Shown in pieces: positions 16,087 to 26,011 of a DNA stretch of 64,000 nt. The stretch spans positions 1,054,001-1,118,000 of the forward strand of contig NZ_WFKL01000001.1 of NCBI RefSeq assembly GCF_009208105.1. The letters are read 5' to 3'. Source of the DNA: Rouxiella sp. S1S-2 (GTDB lineage: Bacteria; Pseudomonadota; Gammaproteobacteria; Enterobacterales; Enterobacteriaceae). The first letter of the stretch is position 1; each line of letters opens with the position of its first letter. The translations under genes were made by a program, and so were the position numbers. The notes below the pieces were generated by a model. It had not been told where the DNA came from, searched no databases, and saw only the letters and a list, made by a program, of their open reading frames with translations.

Positions 16087-18516
16087 ATGTCTAAACGGAC
16101 CTTATTCAAATACTCGACGCTGGCTGTTTCGTTATTTTGTCTCTACCCAGCCACGGTCGCTGCAAATACGCCTGCAGAATCTTCATCCTCACTCTCGCAG
16201 ATGCGCGGCTCAGTCGAATCTCCTCGTCAATTTGTTTTAGACCAACCTGGCGAACCGAACATGGTCGAAAAACAGTACCGCTGGCATGATCAAACGCCTT
16301 TGCAATCCACTGGTTTCTGGGTGGAAAAAGGCGAGACCGTGGAGATTAATGTCAACCATCAAGGGGGGAGTCTAACACCTGCTTTGGCGTTTTTTGTTAC
16401 TACACCTGATGACAGAACCACTCACTATAAGCACGCATTCAAAAAGGCGCTGAAACAGGGTGACAATACCCTCGTTTCGGAAAAAAGCGGCATCATCTAT
16501 ATCGCTAATTATCACGCTCCAATTACCGGTGATATCAAGATAAACATCCGCTCAGGTGCAAAACCCTTTGCTCGTTTTGTTTTGAATCAGCACAGCGCCC
16601 AAGACTATCAGCAGATGCTGAGTCAATTTAACGATATTCCCTATGTCGAATTAGTCAGTAAGCGAATGATGATCACTTTGCGCCGCGCTAAAGCCGTGAA
16701 ATATATTGGCTCAAAAGGCCCTGAGGAGATGCTTAAAAATTGGGACAAAATTGTTACGTTTGCTGAAAATCAGTACGGTTTGATCGACGAAAATACAAAC
16801 AGCCCGCACCAGCGTATTCGTCACCGCTTTCACTGGTTAGACGGCATATCTTTGCCCGGCGTGGCTAATAATAACAACTGCGGGGGGTATATGAATTCGG
16901 GCTCGTGGCGGATGCAAGCCTGTACCGAGGACGCAATAGGAGACGTTGTTGATAATAAACTCCTGACCAGCGAAGAAGGCTGGGGGGGCTGGCATGAACT
17001 GGGACATCAGTTCCAGATGATCCCGATGGATTGGGGAACGTCGGCGGGGGGCGGCAACATGACCGAAGTGGTGGTGAATTTGACCTCACTTTACGTCCAG
17101 CGTGAAATGGGCATGGGCTCAAGGCTGGAATATGGCAGATTTTGGGATGAGGATGTCTTCCCCTATCTGAATCAATCCAAACGCGATTATCACAATCTCG
17201 ATAGCCTGTTCACCAAAGTCGCGATGCTCTGGCAGCTTGATCTGACCTTTGGCAGTGATTTTTATGCCCGACTTGGCAAGGTTTACCGTGAAATACCGCA
17301 AAAGCAGCAACCTGCTAACTCAGATGAAAAAGTTCAGCGCTTTATTCTGGAAACCAGCCGCCTTTCTGGCTACGACCTGACGCCTTTCTTCGATAAATGG
17401 GGCCTGCCGATCACCCAACAGACGAAGAAAAGCCTTAGCGCACTCGAGCTTAAAAAGCTAAACGTTCCAATCTGGGAAAATAGAGACAACGACATTCGTT
17501 ATGATCTTTCGCAAGGCGTTGAAAAACCGCTTTCGGCAAAACTGCAAAATGCGAGTGCTGAAAGCGGCGATCTATCACATTGGCATCTTGATCAAGGGCA
17601 ATTTCGTGTAGTCAAAACCCAGGACGGAATCAAGCCTGCGCAGGGGGGTTATTTCTTTACCGCCCGCCTAAGTGACAGTGCCGCAGATTATGCACGCCAG
17701 GACCAAATGACCCAAAGTATTCGCCTGGATAATGCAACGGTAAGCCAGGGAGAGTCAACGGCCACACTGAGCTTTAAAAGTAACAGCTGGGGAGACGGTG
17801 ATTTCGGCACGGTAAGCCTTATTGCTCGCGACAAGCAGGGCGGTACGCTGCAAACAAAAGCGGTTGATACACAAAGTATTCAAAATAAGTGGTTAGACAA
17901 TCATATTGTCATGGCGTTGCCTGCGGACAGCGCAACGTTAGCCGTGCAGGTTCAGGCTACTAAAAAAAGCGGAGAAATGTCAGACGTCCATTTTGATGAT
18001 TTCGTTTTGAAAGTCGAAAAAGCCGTCGTGGGCGAGCCAGATAATTTACTTCCTGTTGCCCATGCCTCTGTTAATCCGACAAGCCTTACGGGTGCGGGGA
18101 AAATTACCCTCAGTGCTTCAGGCAGTTATGACCCAGAGGGTGAAAAGTTAATCTACCGATGGAAGCAGGTTGCAGGACCGACCGTGTCCCTCGTTTCACC
18201 TAATAAATTGCAGTCAACTGCGCAGCTTTCAGCCGTGAGCCAAAAAACCCTTTATAGTTTTGAAGTCACGGTAACGGATGTTAAGGGAGCCTATGCCACT
18301 CGTGCAGTGAGCATGACGCAACAGCCCGAAGTCACCAGCACAGTACCCGCGTGGGATCGCTCAAAAACCTATCCTAAACCCTGTGTGAAAGTCTCTTATC
18401 AGGGCAAAGAGTGGTTTAACGGCTGGTGGACGGTGGGGAATACACCGGGTTCTGACGGTATATTCGGGGTCTGGCGTGAGATGGGCGCGAAGGACATGCA
18501 CGCACCCTGTAAATAA
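16087..18516 (+). CDS. Secreted M60-family (enhancin/mucinase-type) metallopeptidase with PKD-like and CBM5/12-like domains
   Basis: The protein is 809 aa. A signal peptide covers about 1-26 (cleavage near TVAA). The M60 catalytic core has the zinc motif HELGH at residues 303-307 inside GGWHELGHQFQ, with a downstream N.TSLYVQ helix typical of the family. A PKD/K319-like beta-sandwich follows at about 654-745 (SGSYDPEGEKLIYRWKQ). The last ~55 residues look like a chitin-binding type 3 (CBM5/12) module with W-D-KTY, WFNGWWT and GVWREM aromatic positions. M60 enzymes cleave O-glycosylated mucins; enhancins attack the insect peritrophic matrix. It is inserted between yqfA and ygfZ, normally neighbours. 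GAGGAAG precedes the ATG. Confidence 0.85.
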   Translation: MSKRTLFKYSTLAVSLFCLYPATVAANTPAESSSSLSQMRGSVESPRQFVLDQPGEPNMVEKQYRWHDQTPLQSTGFWVEKGETVEINVNHQGGSLTPALAFFVTTPDDRTTHYKHAFKKALKQGDNTLVSEKSGIIYIANYHAPITGDIKINIRSGAKPFARFVLNQHSAQDYQQMLSQFNDIPYVELVSKRMMITLRRAKAVKYIGSKGPEEMLKNWDKIVTFAENQYGLIDENTNSPHQRIRHRFHWLDGISLPGVANNNNCGGYMNSGSWRMQACTEDAIGDVVDNKLLTSEEGWGGWHELGHQFQMIPMDWGTSAGGGNMTEVVVNLTSLYVQREMGMGSRLEYGRFWDEDVFPYLNQSKRDYHNLDSLFTKVAMLWQLDLTFGSDFYARLGKVYREIPQKQQPANSDEKVQRFILETSRLSGYDLTPFFDKWGLPITQQTKKSLSALELKKLNVPIWENRDNDIRYDLSQGVEKPLSAKLQNASAESGDLSHWHLDQGQFRVVKTQDGIKPAQGGYFFTARLSDSAADYARQDQMTQSIRLDNATVSQGESTATLSFKSNSWGDGDFGTVSLIARDKQGGTLQTKAVDTQSIQNKWLDNHIVMALPADSATLAVQVQATKKSGEMSDVHFDDFVLKVEKAVVGEPDNLLPVAHASVNPTSLTGAGKITLSASGSYDPEGEKLIYRWKQVAGPTVSLVSPNKLQSTAQLSAVSQKTLYSFEVTVTDVKGAYATRAVSMTQQPEVTSTVPAWDRSKTYPKPCVKVSYQGKEWFNGWWTVGNTPGSDGIFGVWREMGAKDMHAPCK

Positions 18517-18537
18517 CCTGTGTAGAGGTAATTAATT

Positions 18538-18580
18538 ACCCCCGCAGAAGGCGTTTTCTATTCTGTCTGCGGGGGTCGGA
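18538..18580 (+). terminator. Terminator-like hairpin after the M60 peptidase
   Basis: ACCCCCGCAGA at 18538-18548 pairs perfectly with TCTGCGGGGGT at 18566-18576 across a 17-nt loop. It lies between converging genes; the plus strand lacks a T run, so it may work in combination or on the minus strand for ygfZ. Confidence 0.65.
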
Positions 18581-18624
18581 GTACCACAATGTTCAAACTC
18601 ATTGTAGTCAGTGGTCGGTGTTGC

Positions 18625-19617
18625 TTACTTCTCTTCTTCCAACGAATAAGGCAGCGGCTGAATGCGCAGAGAGCTTGCGGCTTCATCACGCACACGAAGC
18701 AGGTTGTCGGTATTCAAATCATTGTTCAGCACCGCCTGAACCCACACTGAGCCATCTCCCAACTGAACGGCCGCCAGCACGGTGCCGGTACGACGCCAGT
18801 TTTCACCCAGTTGCAGTTCAAGGTCATCGCCCGCTGCAGGCACTTTGCTTGACTTGCCCGCCAGCCAATAAAGGGCGCGCTTGTTGGCACCGCGATATTT
18901 CGCACGTGCTACCATCTCCTGACCGGCATAGCAGCCTTTGGTAAAGCTGATGCCTTCCAGTGCCTGAATATTGGTGGCCTGCGGGATAAACTGCACGCTG
19001 TTAACGGTATCGATCACCGGAAAACCCGCTTCAATATCTAGCGCCAGCCACTGTTGGCTGTCGTTTAACTGCGCCTGTTCGCCAATTTCTTGTGTAATCT
19101 GCTGTGCTTTCTCGGGGCTGGTCACAATCAGATAACGCTCGGCAGGCAGGGCAAAGTGCAACAGAGTCGATTCGTCCTGTTGAACAACCTGATTAGTGGC
19201 ATCCGGCAGCGTTGAGAAAATACTCTTCAGCGCCGCGCTGGCCTGAAAACCGGCCACGCCAAGCAGCACGACGTCGTCGTCTGCGGTGAAGGTGATTTTT
19301 GAGAACACCGCATACTTCTTCATTTCGTGCATCTGGTTGTCGCGCAGGTTGCGACGTTCAATAAACGCCATGCCGTCGCCGCGCTTGAACAGACGCATGT
19401 TGCTCCACATCTTGCCTTTGGCATCGCAGTGCGCGCAAAGCACGTGGCAGTCGGGCGCGAGTTTCTCAACGTCGGTAGTGACCTGACCCTGCAGGTATTT
19501 GAGCGTGTCAGCACCGGTCACAGTGACCAGCGCCCAGTCTTCCAACGACATAATAGTCAGTGGAAGATGCGATGAAGATGCAGGTTTCTGCGGGGGGAAC
19601 GGATACTTGTACGCCAT
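18625..19617 (-). CDS. ygfZ: tRNA-modifying folate-binding protein YgfZ
   Basis: The protein is 330 aa, the usual length. The family signature [17 protein letters not shown] with its conserved cysteine is present near residue 225-240. YgfZ binds folate and supports Fe-S enzymes such as the MiaB tRNA methylthiotransferase. The N-terminal region with [23 protein letters not shown] is typical of the aminomethyltransferase-like fold. AGGAAAT lies before the ATG on the minus strand. The gene is divergent from sdhE, as in E. coli. Confidence 0.95.
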   Translation of the reverse strand: MAYKYPFPPQKPASSSHLPLTIMSLEDWALVTVTGADTLKYLQGQVTTDVEKLAPDCHVLCAHCDAKGKMWSNMRLFKRGDGMAFIERRNLRDNQMHEMKKYAVFSKITFTADDDVVLLGVAGFQASAALKSIFSTLPDATNQVVQQDESTLLHFALPAERYLIVTSPEKAQQITQEIGEQAQLNDSQQWLALDIEAGFPVIDTVNSVQFIPQATNIQALEGISFTKGCYAGQEMVARAKYRGANKRALYWLAGKSSKVPAAGDDLELQLGENWRRTGTVLAAVQLGDGSVWVQAVLNNDLNTDNLLRVRDEAASSLRIQPLPYSLEEEK

Positions 19618-19920
19618 GATATTTCCTAATCCTGTGCTGCTGATTTAGGGAGGTATACAGGCATGGTAAAAGAGCTGGCCCGCTTTGAAAACACTTATTG
19701 ATACTGTTTACGGTACGTCTCGCATCGATTGCTTAGTCGTTACCATCACGACCTGCTATTTTGCGGCACGTTACCCAAAAATGAACATCGTGTGACATCC
19801 TTACACTGAATAGTTACGCGAGAACAGACTGGGCTGGTAGAATCAAGGCTGAATGATAAAAATGAACGCCTCAGTACAGTTACGTCGATGATGAGCCATT
19901 CCGTTAAAAAGAGCCTTTAT
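19618..19920. promoter_or_regulatory. Divergent promoter region of ygfZ and sdhE-ygfX
   Basis: About 300 bp with no gene. It must contain both divergent promoters. I see no confident -35/-10 pair or operator. Confidence 0.5.
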
Positions 19921-20202
19921 ATGGATATCAGCACCATGGATATAAATAACAAATCACGCATCCACTGGGCCTGCCGCCGCGGCATGAAAGAACTCGATAT
20001 GGCTATCATGCCGTTCTTTAATTATGAGTTCGATACCCTGAGCGATGAAGACAAACAGCAATTTGCCCGCTTGCTGGAGTGCGACGACCCCGACTTGTTT
20101 AACTGGTTAATGAATTACGGTGAGCCGGACGATGTGGAGTTGAAGCGTATGGTTAACCTGATTCAAACGCGAAATAAAGACCGTGGCCCTGTGGCAATGT
20201 GA
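19921..20202 (+). CDS. sdhE: FAD assembly factor SdhE
   Basis: The small protein (93 aa from the ATG at 19921) matches SdhE/Ygf[18 protein letters not shown] carries the family RGxxE-type motif (RRGMKELD), followed by [15 protein letters not shown]. SdhE promotes covalent FAD attachment to succinate dehydrogenase and fumarate reductase. The start is uncertain: AAAAAGAG lies 7 nt before 19921, whereas E. coli SdhE starts at the residue equal to the ATG at 19936, which has no ribosome site. The 3' end overlaps ygfX by 20 nt. Confidence 0.93.
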   Translation: MDISTMDINNKSRIHWACRRGMKELDMAIMPFFNYEFDTLSDEDKQQFARLLECDDPDLFNWLMNYGEPDDVELKRMVNLIQTRNKDRGPVAM

Positions 20203-20647
20203 TTTAAGGGTGTCGTGGCGTAGCCAGCTTTTCTCGTTGGCAGTTCATGGCATTCTAATTTTAGCGATCTTACTTACGCCCTGGCCGCCTGAAGATTGGG
20301 TTATCTGGCTGGTTTTACTGGTTATTGTGGTATCTCAGGCGATACGTAGTCAGCGTCGTATCAGCGCACGTCACGGCGAAATCAGCCTGCTGGCGCAGGA
20401 CAGACTCCTATGGCGCAAGCAGGAGTGGAAAATAAAACAGCCGGTTTGGATGATCGACAGTGGTATTTTGTTATCGCTCAAGAGAGAACACACGCCGCGT
20501 GGCTGGTTTAAGGCGCTTCGTGGTAAAAAAAATAAGCTTTGGCTGGCTTCAGACAGCATGAGTGAGGAAGAGTGGCGTAATCTGAGGCAGGTGTTGCTTA
20601 CCGGAAAACGCGATGCGACACCGGTCAAAAATCACCCTCCGCTCTAA
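20183..20647 (+). CDS. ygfX: YgfX (CptA) inner-membrane protein
   Basis: The protein is 154 aa and starts at GTG 20183 inside the end of sdhE. It has the YgfX pattern: [11 protein letters not shown] start, two adjacent membrane segments (about 17-53), [12 protein letters not shown], and [17 protein letters not shown] near the C-terminus. E. coli YgfX (CptA) was described as an inner-membrane toxin interfering with MreB and FtsZ, with SdhE as partner, although in Serratia the pair was linked to respiratory and secondary-metabolism phenotypes. The 20-nt overlap implies translational coupling with sdhE. Confidence 0.9.
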   Translation: MALWQCDLRVSWRSQLFSLAVHGILILAILLTPWPPEDWVIWLVLLVIVVSQAIRSQRRISARHGEISLLAQDRLLWRKQEWKIKQPVWMIDSGILLSLKREHTPRGWFKALRGKKNKLWLASDSMSEEEWRNLRQVLLTGKRDATPVKNHPPL

Positions 20648-20688
20648 TTACTGAGTAACAAGGCGGAGGGCAGACCCTGCGTGAACGC

Positions 20689-21207
20689 TTAGAGCAGGGC
20701 GTCCATCTCGAGTAGAATCTGGTCGCACCACTCTTGCAGGCGGTCTTCGCTTAGCTCGAACTGATTGACTTCGTCCAGCGCCAGGCCCACAAAGTGCTTA
20801 CCGTCTGCACTAAGCGGTTTTGGGCTGGTGAACTCAAAGCCTTCGATTGGCCAAAATCCGATGAACTGTACGCCAAGCGGCAAGAGGCGGTCATACAACA
20901 TGCCTAGTGCATCCAGGAACCATTCACCGTATCCCAGTTGATCGCCCATACCATACATGGCAACGATTTTTCCACGCAGGTTGAGGGTCGAAAGCCTCTC
21001 CCATACTGCTTCCCAGTCTTCCTGAATTTCACCGAAGTCCCAGGTGGGGATACCCAGAATCAAAATGTCGTACTCCTCCATTTTAGCAGGGTCGACATCC
21101 TTTAAGTTGTGCAGATCCACCAAGTCTTCACCCAGGATTTCGCGGATTTTTTCAGCCGCCATCTCGGTGTAACAGGTGCTTGAACCATAGAAAAGACCAA
21201 TCTTCAT
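20689..21207 (-). CDS. fldB: Flavodoxin FldB
   Basis: The protein is 172 aa. The FMN phosphate-binding loop is at the N-terminus ([15 protein letters not shown]), and the long-chain flavodoxin insertion is present. Motifs [16 protein letters not shown] and [16 protein letters not shown] flank the isoalloxazine ring. FldB is the SoxRS-induced flavodoxin, an electron carrier. It is divergent from xerD with 131 bp between starts, as in E. coli. The convergent end with ygfX is 41 bp away. Confidence 0.95.
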   Translation of the reverse strand: MKIGLFYGSSTCYTEMAAEKIREILGEDLVDLHNLKDVDPAKMEEYDILILGIPTWDFGEIQEDWEAVWERLSTLNLRGKIVAMYGMGDQLGYGEWFLDALGMLYDRLLPLGVQFIGFWPIEGFEFTSPKPLSADGKHFVGLALDEVNQFELSEDRLQEWCDQILLEMDALL

Positions 21208-21338
21208 TATGCTTGCTGCCGTACTTAGTCGATCAATGAATGGCGGTCAGTGTACCAGATTTGTGCCAAATTAAGGCATAATGCGCGGGTATTACCTTCA
21301 CCCTCGGCCAACCCTGGAAACAGGACAAAGGAGAGAAT

Positions 21339-22244
21339 GTGCCTAAACCAGACGATGCCCACATGCTGGTCGAACAGTTTCTCGATGCGCTGTGGCTTGA
21401 AAGAAACCTCGCCGAAAACACGCTGGCATCCTATCGCCTAGACCTGAAGTCGCTGCTGATGTGGATGGACCATCATGAGACAGACCTGCTTCAGGTACAG
21501 GCGCTTGAGCTGCAATCCTTCCTTGCCGAGCGGGTCGAGGGCGGCTATAAGGCGACCAGCTCTGCGCGGTTGCTGAGTGCGATGCGGCGTTTCTTTCAAT
21601 ATTTGAACCGCGAGTCACTGCGTGACGATGACCCAACGGCGCTGCTCTCGTCGCCCAAACTGCCACAGCGGTTGCCTAAAGACCTCAGTGAAGCGCAGGT
21701 TGAATCGCTGCTCGCGGCCCCAAGTACAGATATTCCTCTAGAGTTACGAGATAAGTCTATGCTCGAGCTGCTGTATGCTACCGGGCTACGCGTCTCCGAG
21801 CTGGTGGGGCTGACATTGAGCGATATTAGTTTGCGCCAAGGCGTGGTGCGGGTTATTGGTAAGGGTGACAAGGAGCGGCTGGTGCCGTTGGGAGAAGAGG
21901 CTGTCTATTGGCTGGAAAACTATCTAGAGCACGGCAGACCTTGGTTGATGAACGGCCAGTCACTGGATATTGTTTTCCCCAGCAACCGCAGTCAAAAAAT
22001 GACCCGTCAGACCTTTTGGCACCGAATTAAACACTATGCGGTGCTGGCCGGTATCGATACGGCAAGACTGTCGCCGCACGTGTTAAGGCACGCTTTTGCC
22101 ACTCATTTGTTGAACCACGGTGCAGACTTACGTGTCGTGCAGATGCTTTTGGGCCACAGTGACCTGTCGACCACGCAAATTTATACTCATGTAGCAACGG
22201 AGCGTCTAAAGCAGCTACATCAACAACATCACCCTCGTGCCTGA
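21339..22244 (+). CDS. xerD: Tyrosine recombinase XerD
   Basis: The protein is 301 aa from a GTG start with AAAGGAGAG upstream. The catalytic set is complete, three residues later than E. coli numbering: Arg151, Lys175, His247, Arg250, His273 and Tyr282 in motifs GLRVSEL, LSPHVLRHAFATHLL, LGHSDLSTTQIYTH. XerD acts with XerC at dif to resolve chromosome dimers. It starts the xerD-dsbC-recJ group of the conserved block. This is the host enzyme and is unrelated to the element integrase at 32167. Confidence 0.97.
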   Translation: MPKPDDAHMLVEQFLDALWLERNLAENTLASYRLDLKSLLMWMDHHETDLLQVQALELQSFLAERVEGGYKATSSARLLSAMRRFFQYLNRESLRDDDPTALLSSPKLPQRLPKDLSEAQVESLLAAPSTDIPLELRDKSMLELLYATGLRVSELVGLTLSDISLRQGVVRVIGKGDKERLVPLGEEAVYWLENYLEHGRPWLMNGQSLDIVFPSNRSQKMTRQTFWHRIKHYAVLAGIDTARLSPHVLRHAFATHLLNHGADLRVVQMLLGHSDLSTTQIYTHVATERLKQLHQQHHPRA

Positions 22245-22270
22245 TCCGAGGGAGAACAAAGGACGTAACG

Positions 22271-22978
22271 ATGAAAAAAACTCTACTCATGCTGGCCCTG
22301 GTGGCCGCAGGTTTAACTCAGGCAGCACACGCCGACGATGCCGCCATGAAAAACACCTTCAAGAAGATTGGCCTTGAAAATGCGCAAGTCAACACCTCAC
22401 CTATCAAAGGCTTAAAAGCGGTAACGACTCCGCAGGGCGTGATTTACGTCAGTGAAGACGGTAAATATGTGCTGCAGGGACCTTTGTACGACGTGAGCGG
22501 TGAGCGCCCGGTTAATCTTAGCAATCAGGCATTGATCACTAAACTCAATGCCTTGCAAAATGAGATGATCGTTTACAAGGCGGCGAAAGAGCAGCGGGTG
22601 ATCACGGTATTCACTGATATTACCTGCGGCTATTGCCACAAACTGCATCAGCAAATGAAAGGCTATAATGATCTCGGCATTACCGTGCGTTATCTTGCTT
22701 TCCCGCGCGCCGGTTTGGGGTCGCCCACTGAAAAAGAGATGCAGTCAATATGGAACACCGGCGACCGCAAAAAGGCGCTGGATGAGGCAATGCGCGGCGA
22801 CGCCGTTTCCCCTATTGCCAAAACTGCTGAAAGCAAAGTCGATATTTCCAAACACTTTGAGCTAGGTCAACAGCTTGGCGTAACGGGAACACCGGCCGTG
22901 GTGCTGGAAGACGGAACGCTGGTTCCGGGCTACCAACCGCCTGAGGCAATGGCCGCCATGCTGGGTATCAAAGCATAA
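22271..22978 (+). CDS. dsbC: Thiol:disulfide interchange protein DsbC
   Basis: The protein is 235 aa with a signal peptide in about residues 1-21 (cleavage after AHA). An N-terminal dimerisation domain is followed by a thioredoxin fold with the active-site pair Cys119-Gly-Tyr-Cys122 (TDITCGYCHK) and cis-proline loop GVTGTPAVV. DsbC isomerises wrong disulfides in periplasmic proteins and is kept reduced by DsbD. It lies 26 nt after xerD, with a GAGGGAG-like ribosome site. Confidence 0.96.
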   Translation: MKKTLLMLALVAAGLTQAAHADDAAMKNTFKKIGLENAQVNTSPIKGLKAVTTPQGVIYVSEDGKYVLQGPLYDVSGERPVNLSNQALITKLNALQNEMIVYKAAKEQRVITVFTDITCGYCHKLHQQMKGYNDLGITVRYLAFPRAGLGSPTEKEMQSIWNTGDRKKALDEAMRGDAVSPIAKTAESKVDISKHFELGQQLGVTGTPAVVLEDGTLVPGYQPPEAMAAMLGIKA

Positions 22979-23040
22979 GACTTTAACGGACGGTCGGATG
23001 ACACCCCTGCCGTCAAAAATTATATAGGTGGTTGATTTTC

Positions 23041-24774
23041 GTGACAGTCAAGACCCAGCTTCGCCGTCGTGAGGCACAGGAAGGCGCCGATTTACCCGCG
23101 GACCTGCCCCCTTTGCTACGTCGTCTTTACGCCATGCGCGGAGTAAAACAGAGTCAGGAACTTGAGCGCGGCGTGCGCGGTTTGCTCGACTATAAACAGC
23201 TCGACGGCATTGATGATGCCGTAAAACTGCTGCAAAACGCGCTGACTGAGCGTCTACAGATCATGATTGTCGGGGATTTTGACGCCGACGGTGCAACCAG
23301 CACGGCGCTGACCGTGTTGTCGCTGCGCAGTATGGGCTACGACGGCGTGAAATATCTGGTGCCTAATCGTTTTGAAGACGGCTACGGGCTAAGTCCGGAA
23401 GTGGTTGAGCAGGCTGCGGCGCGCGGCGCACAGTTGATCCTCACCGTTGATAACGGTATTTCATCGCATGCGGGCGTTGAGCTGGCACATGAAAAGGGCA
23501 TTCAGGTACTGATCACTGACCACCACTTGCCGGGTGAAACGCTGCCGGCTGCCGAAGCGATTATCAATCCTAATTTGCACGGCTGTGCTTTCCCGTCCAA
23601 GTCGCTGGCGGGCGTTGGCGTGGCGTTTTATTTGATGCTTGCGCTGCGCAGCTCGCTGCGCGAAAGCGGTTGGTTTGAGCAGAGCGGACTGCCGATGCCT
23701 AATTTGGCCGAATGGTTGGATCTGGTTGCGTTGGGGACTGTCGCCGACGTGGTGCCGCTGGATACTAACAATAGAATTCTTGTTTATCAGGGGCTTAACC
23801 GAATTCGCGCCGGTAAGTGCCGCCCAGGCGTTCGCGCGTTGCTCGAAGTCGCAGGGCGCGAGGCACGCCAGCTCACCGCCAGTGACTTGGGTTTTGCGCT
23901 TGGGCCACGGCTCAATGCGGCGGGGCGGCTTGACGACATGTCGGTAGGTGTAGCGCTGCTGCTCAGCGAAGACATGGCGCAGGCTCGGGCCTTGGCGGGT
24001 GACCTTGACGCACTGAATCTGATGCGTAGGGAAATCGAGCAGGGAATGCAGGTTGAAGCGCTGGCTTTATGCGAAAAGTTAGAAACAAGCACTGAGAATC
24101 TGCCGTTTGGACTGGCGATGTATCATCCCGAGTGGCATCAGGGCGTGGTCGGTATACTGGCTTCGCGCTTGAAAGAACGCTTCAATCGTCCGGTCATCGC
24201 CTTTGCCCCTGCCGGTGATGGCGTGCTCAAAGGTTCGGGCCGGTCAATTAATGGGTTACACATGCGCGATGCGCTGGAGCGGCTTGATACCCTTAATCCC
24301 GGGCTGATGATGAAGTTTGGCGGTCATGCCATGGCTGCGGGTCTTTCGCTGGAAGCGGATAAATTTGACCAGTTCCGCGATCTTTTTGCCGAGCTGGTGG
24401 GCGAATGGCTCGACCCGTCTTATCTTGAGGGCGTGGTATGGTCTGACGGCGAACTGACATCTCAGCAGATGTCGATAGAAACCGCCGAGCAGATTCGCGA
24501 GGGCGGGCCGTGGGGGCAATCGTTCCCAGAACCGGTATTCGACGGCACTTTCCGTATTTTGCAGCAAAAACTGTTGAAAGAGCGGCATTTGAAACTGATG
24601 ATCGAACCGCTAGGCGGTGGTCCTTTACTGGACGGTATTGCCTTTAATATCGACCCTACTTTATGGCCCGACAGCAGCGTGCGCGAGGTGCAACTGGCCT
24701 ACAAGCTGGATATCAACGAATACCGCGGTAACCGTAACGTTCAACTGATGATCCAGTACCTGTGGCCACGCTAA
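23041..24774 (+). CDS. recJ: Single-stranded-DNA-specific exonuclease RecJ
   Basis: The protein is 577 aa from the GTG at 23041, which matches the E. coli N-terminus (TQLRRRE) and follows a weak TAGGTGG site; an upstream TTG at 23032 is less likely. DHH phosphoesterase motifs are present: VGDFDADGATS, VDNGISSHAG, TDHHLPG and LGTVADVVPLD, followed by DHHA1 with KGSGRS and FGGHAMAAG. RecJ is the 5'-3' ssDNA exonuclease of the RecF repair pathway and mismatch repair. It lies 62 nt after dsbC. Confidence 0.96.
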   Translation: MTVKTQLRRREAQEGADLPADLPPLLRRLYAMRGVKQSQELERGVRGLLDYKQLDGIDDAVKLLQNALTERLQIMIVGDFDADGATSTALTVLSLRSMGYDGVKYLVPNRFEDGYGLSPEVVEQAAARGAQLILTVDNGISSHAGVELAHEKGIQVLITDHHLPGETLPAAEAIINPNLHGCAFPSKSLAGVGVAFYLMLALRSSLRESGWFEQSGLPMPNLAEWLDLVALGTVADVVPLDTNNRILVYQGLNRIRAGKCRPGVRALLEVAGREARQLTASDLGFALGPRLNAAGRLDDMSVGVALLLSEDMAQARALAGDLDALNLMRREIEQGMQVEALALCEKLETSTENLPFGLAMYHPEWHQGVVGILASRLKERFNRPVIAFAPAGDGVLKGSGRSINGLHMRDALERLDTLNPGLMMKFGGHAMAAGLSLEADKFDQFRDLFAELVGEWLDPSYLEGVVWSDGELTSQQMSIETAEQIREGGPWGQSFPEPVFDGTFRILQQKLLKERHLKLMIEPLGGGPLLDGIAFNIDPTLWPDSSVREVQLAYKLDINEYRGNRNVQLMIQYLWPR

Positions 24775-24903
24775 GTCACGCAATATCTCTTCATTAGTGT
24801 AATTGTCACTCGACTTGCTATAAAACAGCCGCATATTCCTTTAGAATGTGCGGTTCGAATGGCGCTGTGCCAGATTTGACTCAACGTAAGACGCGAAAAA
24901 ATC

Positions 24904-26002
24904 ATGTTTGAAATTAATCCGGTAAAAAACCGCATTCAAGACTTGGCCGAAAGGGCCGCGGTTATTAGGGGGTATCTTTGACTATGATGCCAAGAAAGAA
25001 CGCCTCGAAGAAGTAAACGCCGAGCTGGAACAGCCGGACGTATGGAACGAACCTGAACGCGCGCAGGCGCTGGGCAAAGAGCGCTCGGCGCTGGAAGCCA
25101 TTGTCGATACCATTGATGAGTTGACTCAGGGCCGTGAAGATGTGACCGGTCTGCTTGAGTTGGCGATTGAAGCTGAAGACGAAGAAACATTTAATGAAGC
25201 CGTAGCTGAGCTTGACGTGCTGATGACCAAGCTTGAACAGCTTGAATTCCGTCGTATGTTCTCTGGCGAATACGACAGTGCCGACTGCTATCTGGATATC
25301 CAGGCAGGCTCCGGCGGCACCGAGGCTCAGGACTGGGCCAGCATGCTGCTGCGTATGTTCCTGCGTTGGGCCGATTCTCGCGGCTTCAAAACCGAAATCA
25401 TTGAAGAATCTGATGGCGACGTTGCTGGCACCAAATCGGCCACCGTCAAAATCATTGGTGACTATGCGTTCGGCTGGCTGCGTACTGAAACCGGCGTGCA
25501 TCGCCTGGTACGTAAAAGCCCGTTCGACTCGGGCGGTCGTCGCCATACCTCCTTCAGTTCGGTGTTCGTTTATCCTGAAGTTGACGACGATATTGACATC
25601 GAAATCAATCCGTCAGATTTGCGTATCGACGTTTACCGTGCCTCCGGTGCCGGTGGTCAGCACGTCAACAAAACCGAATCTGCGGTGCGTATTACACATA
25701 TGCCAACCAACATTGTGGTGCAGTGTCAGAACGACCGTTCACAGCATAAGAACAAAGATCAGGCCATGAAGCAGCTGAAAGCCAAGCTTTATGAGTATGA
25801 AATGCAAAAGAAAAATGCTGATAAACAACAGGCAGAAGACAACAAGTCTGATATCGGTTGGGGCAGCCAGATCCGTTCCTACGTTCTGGATGACTCACGT
25901 ATCAAAGACCTGCGCACAGGTGTTGAAACACGCAATACACAGGCCGTATTAGATGGCGACCTGGATAAATTCATCGAAGCAAGTTTGAAAGCCGGGTTAT
26001 AA
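24904..26002 (+). CDS. prfB: Peptide chain release factor 2 (programmed +1 frameshift)
   Basis: Translation starts at ATG 24904, reads 25 codons to an in-frame TGA at 24979-24981, then shifts +1 so that GAC (24980-24982) is read and the frame stays open to 26002. The joined product (about 365 aa) matches RF2, with the peptidyl-hydrolysis motif GGQ in [10 protein letters not shown] and the stop-recognition tripeptide SPF (RKSPFDSGG). RF2 releases peptides at UGA and UAA. It is followed 9 nt later by lysS as in E. coli. The frameshift is normal autoregulation, not a mutation. Confidence 0.97.
24967..24982 (+). promoter_or_regulatory. prfB +1 recoding signal
   Basis: The internal Shine-Dalgarno-like AGGGGG (24967-24972) lies three bases before CTT TGA C (24976-24982). 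This is the known RF2 autoregulatory slip site: low RF2 causes pausing at UGA, and tRNA-Leu slips from CUU to UUU. Confidence 0.96.
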
Positions 26003-26011
26003 GGAACCGAA

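Noticed and set aside
24979..24981. In-frame TGA in prfB as a disabling mutation
   Set aside because: It is the conserved RF2 recoding site with the upstream AGGGGG.
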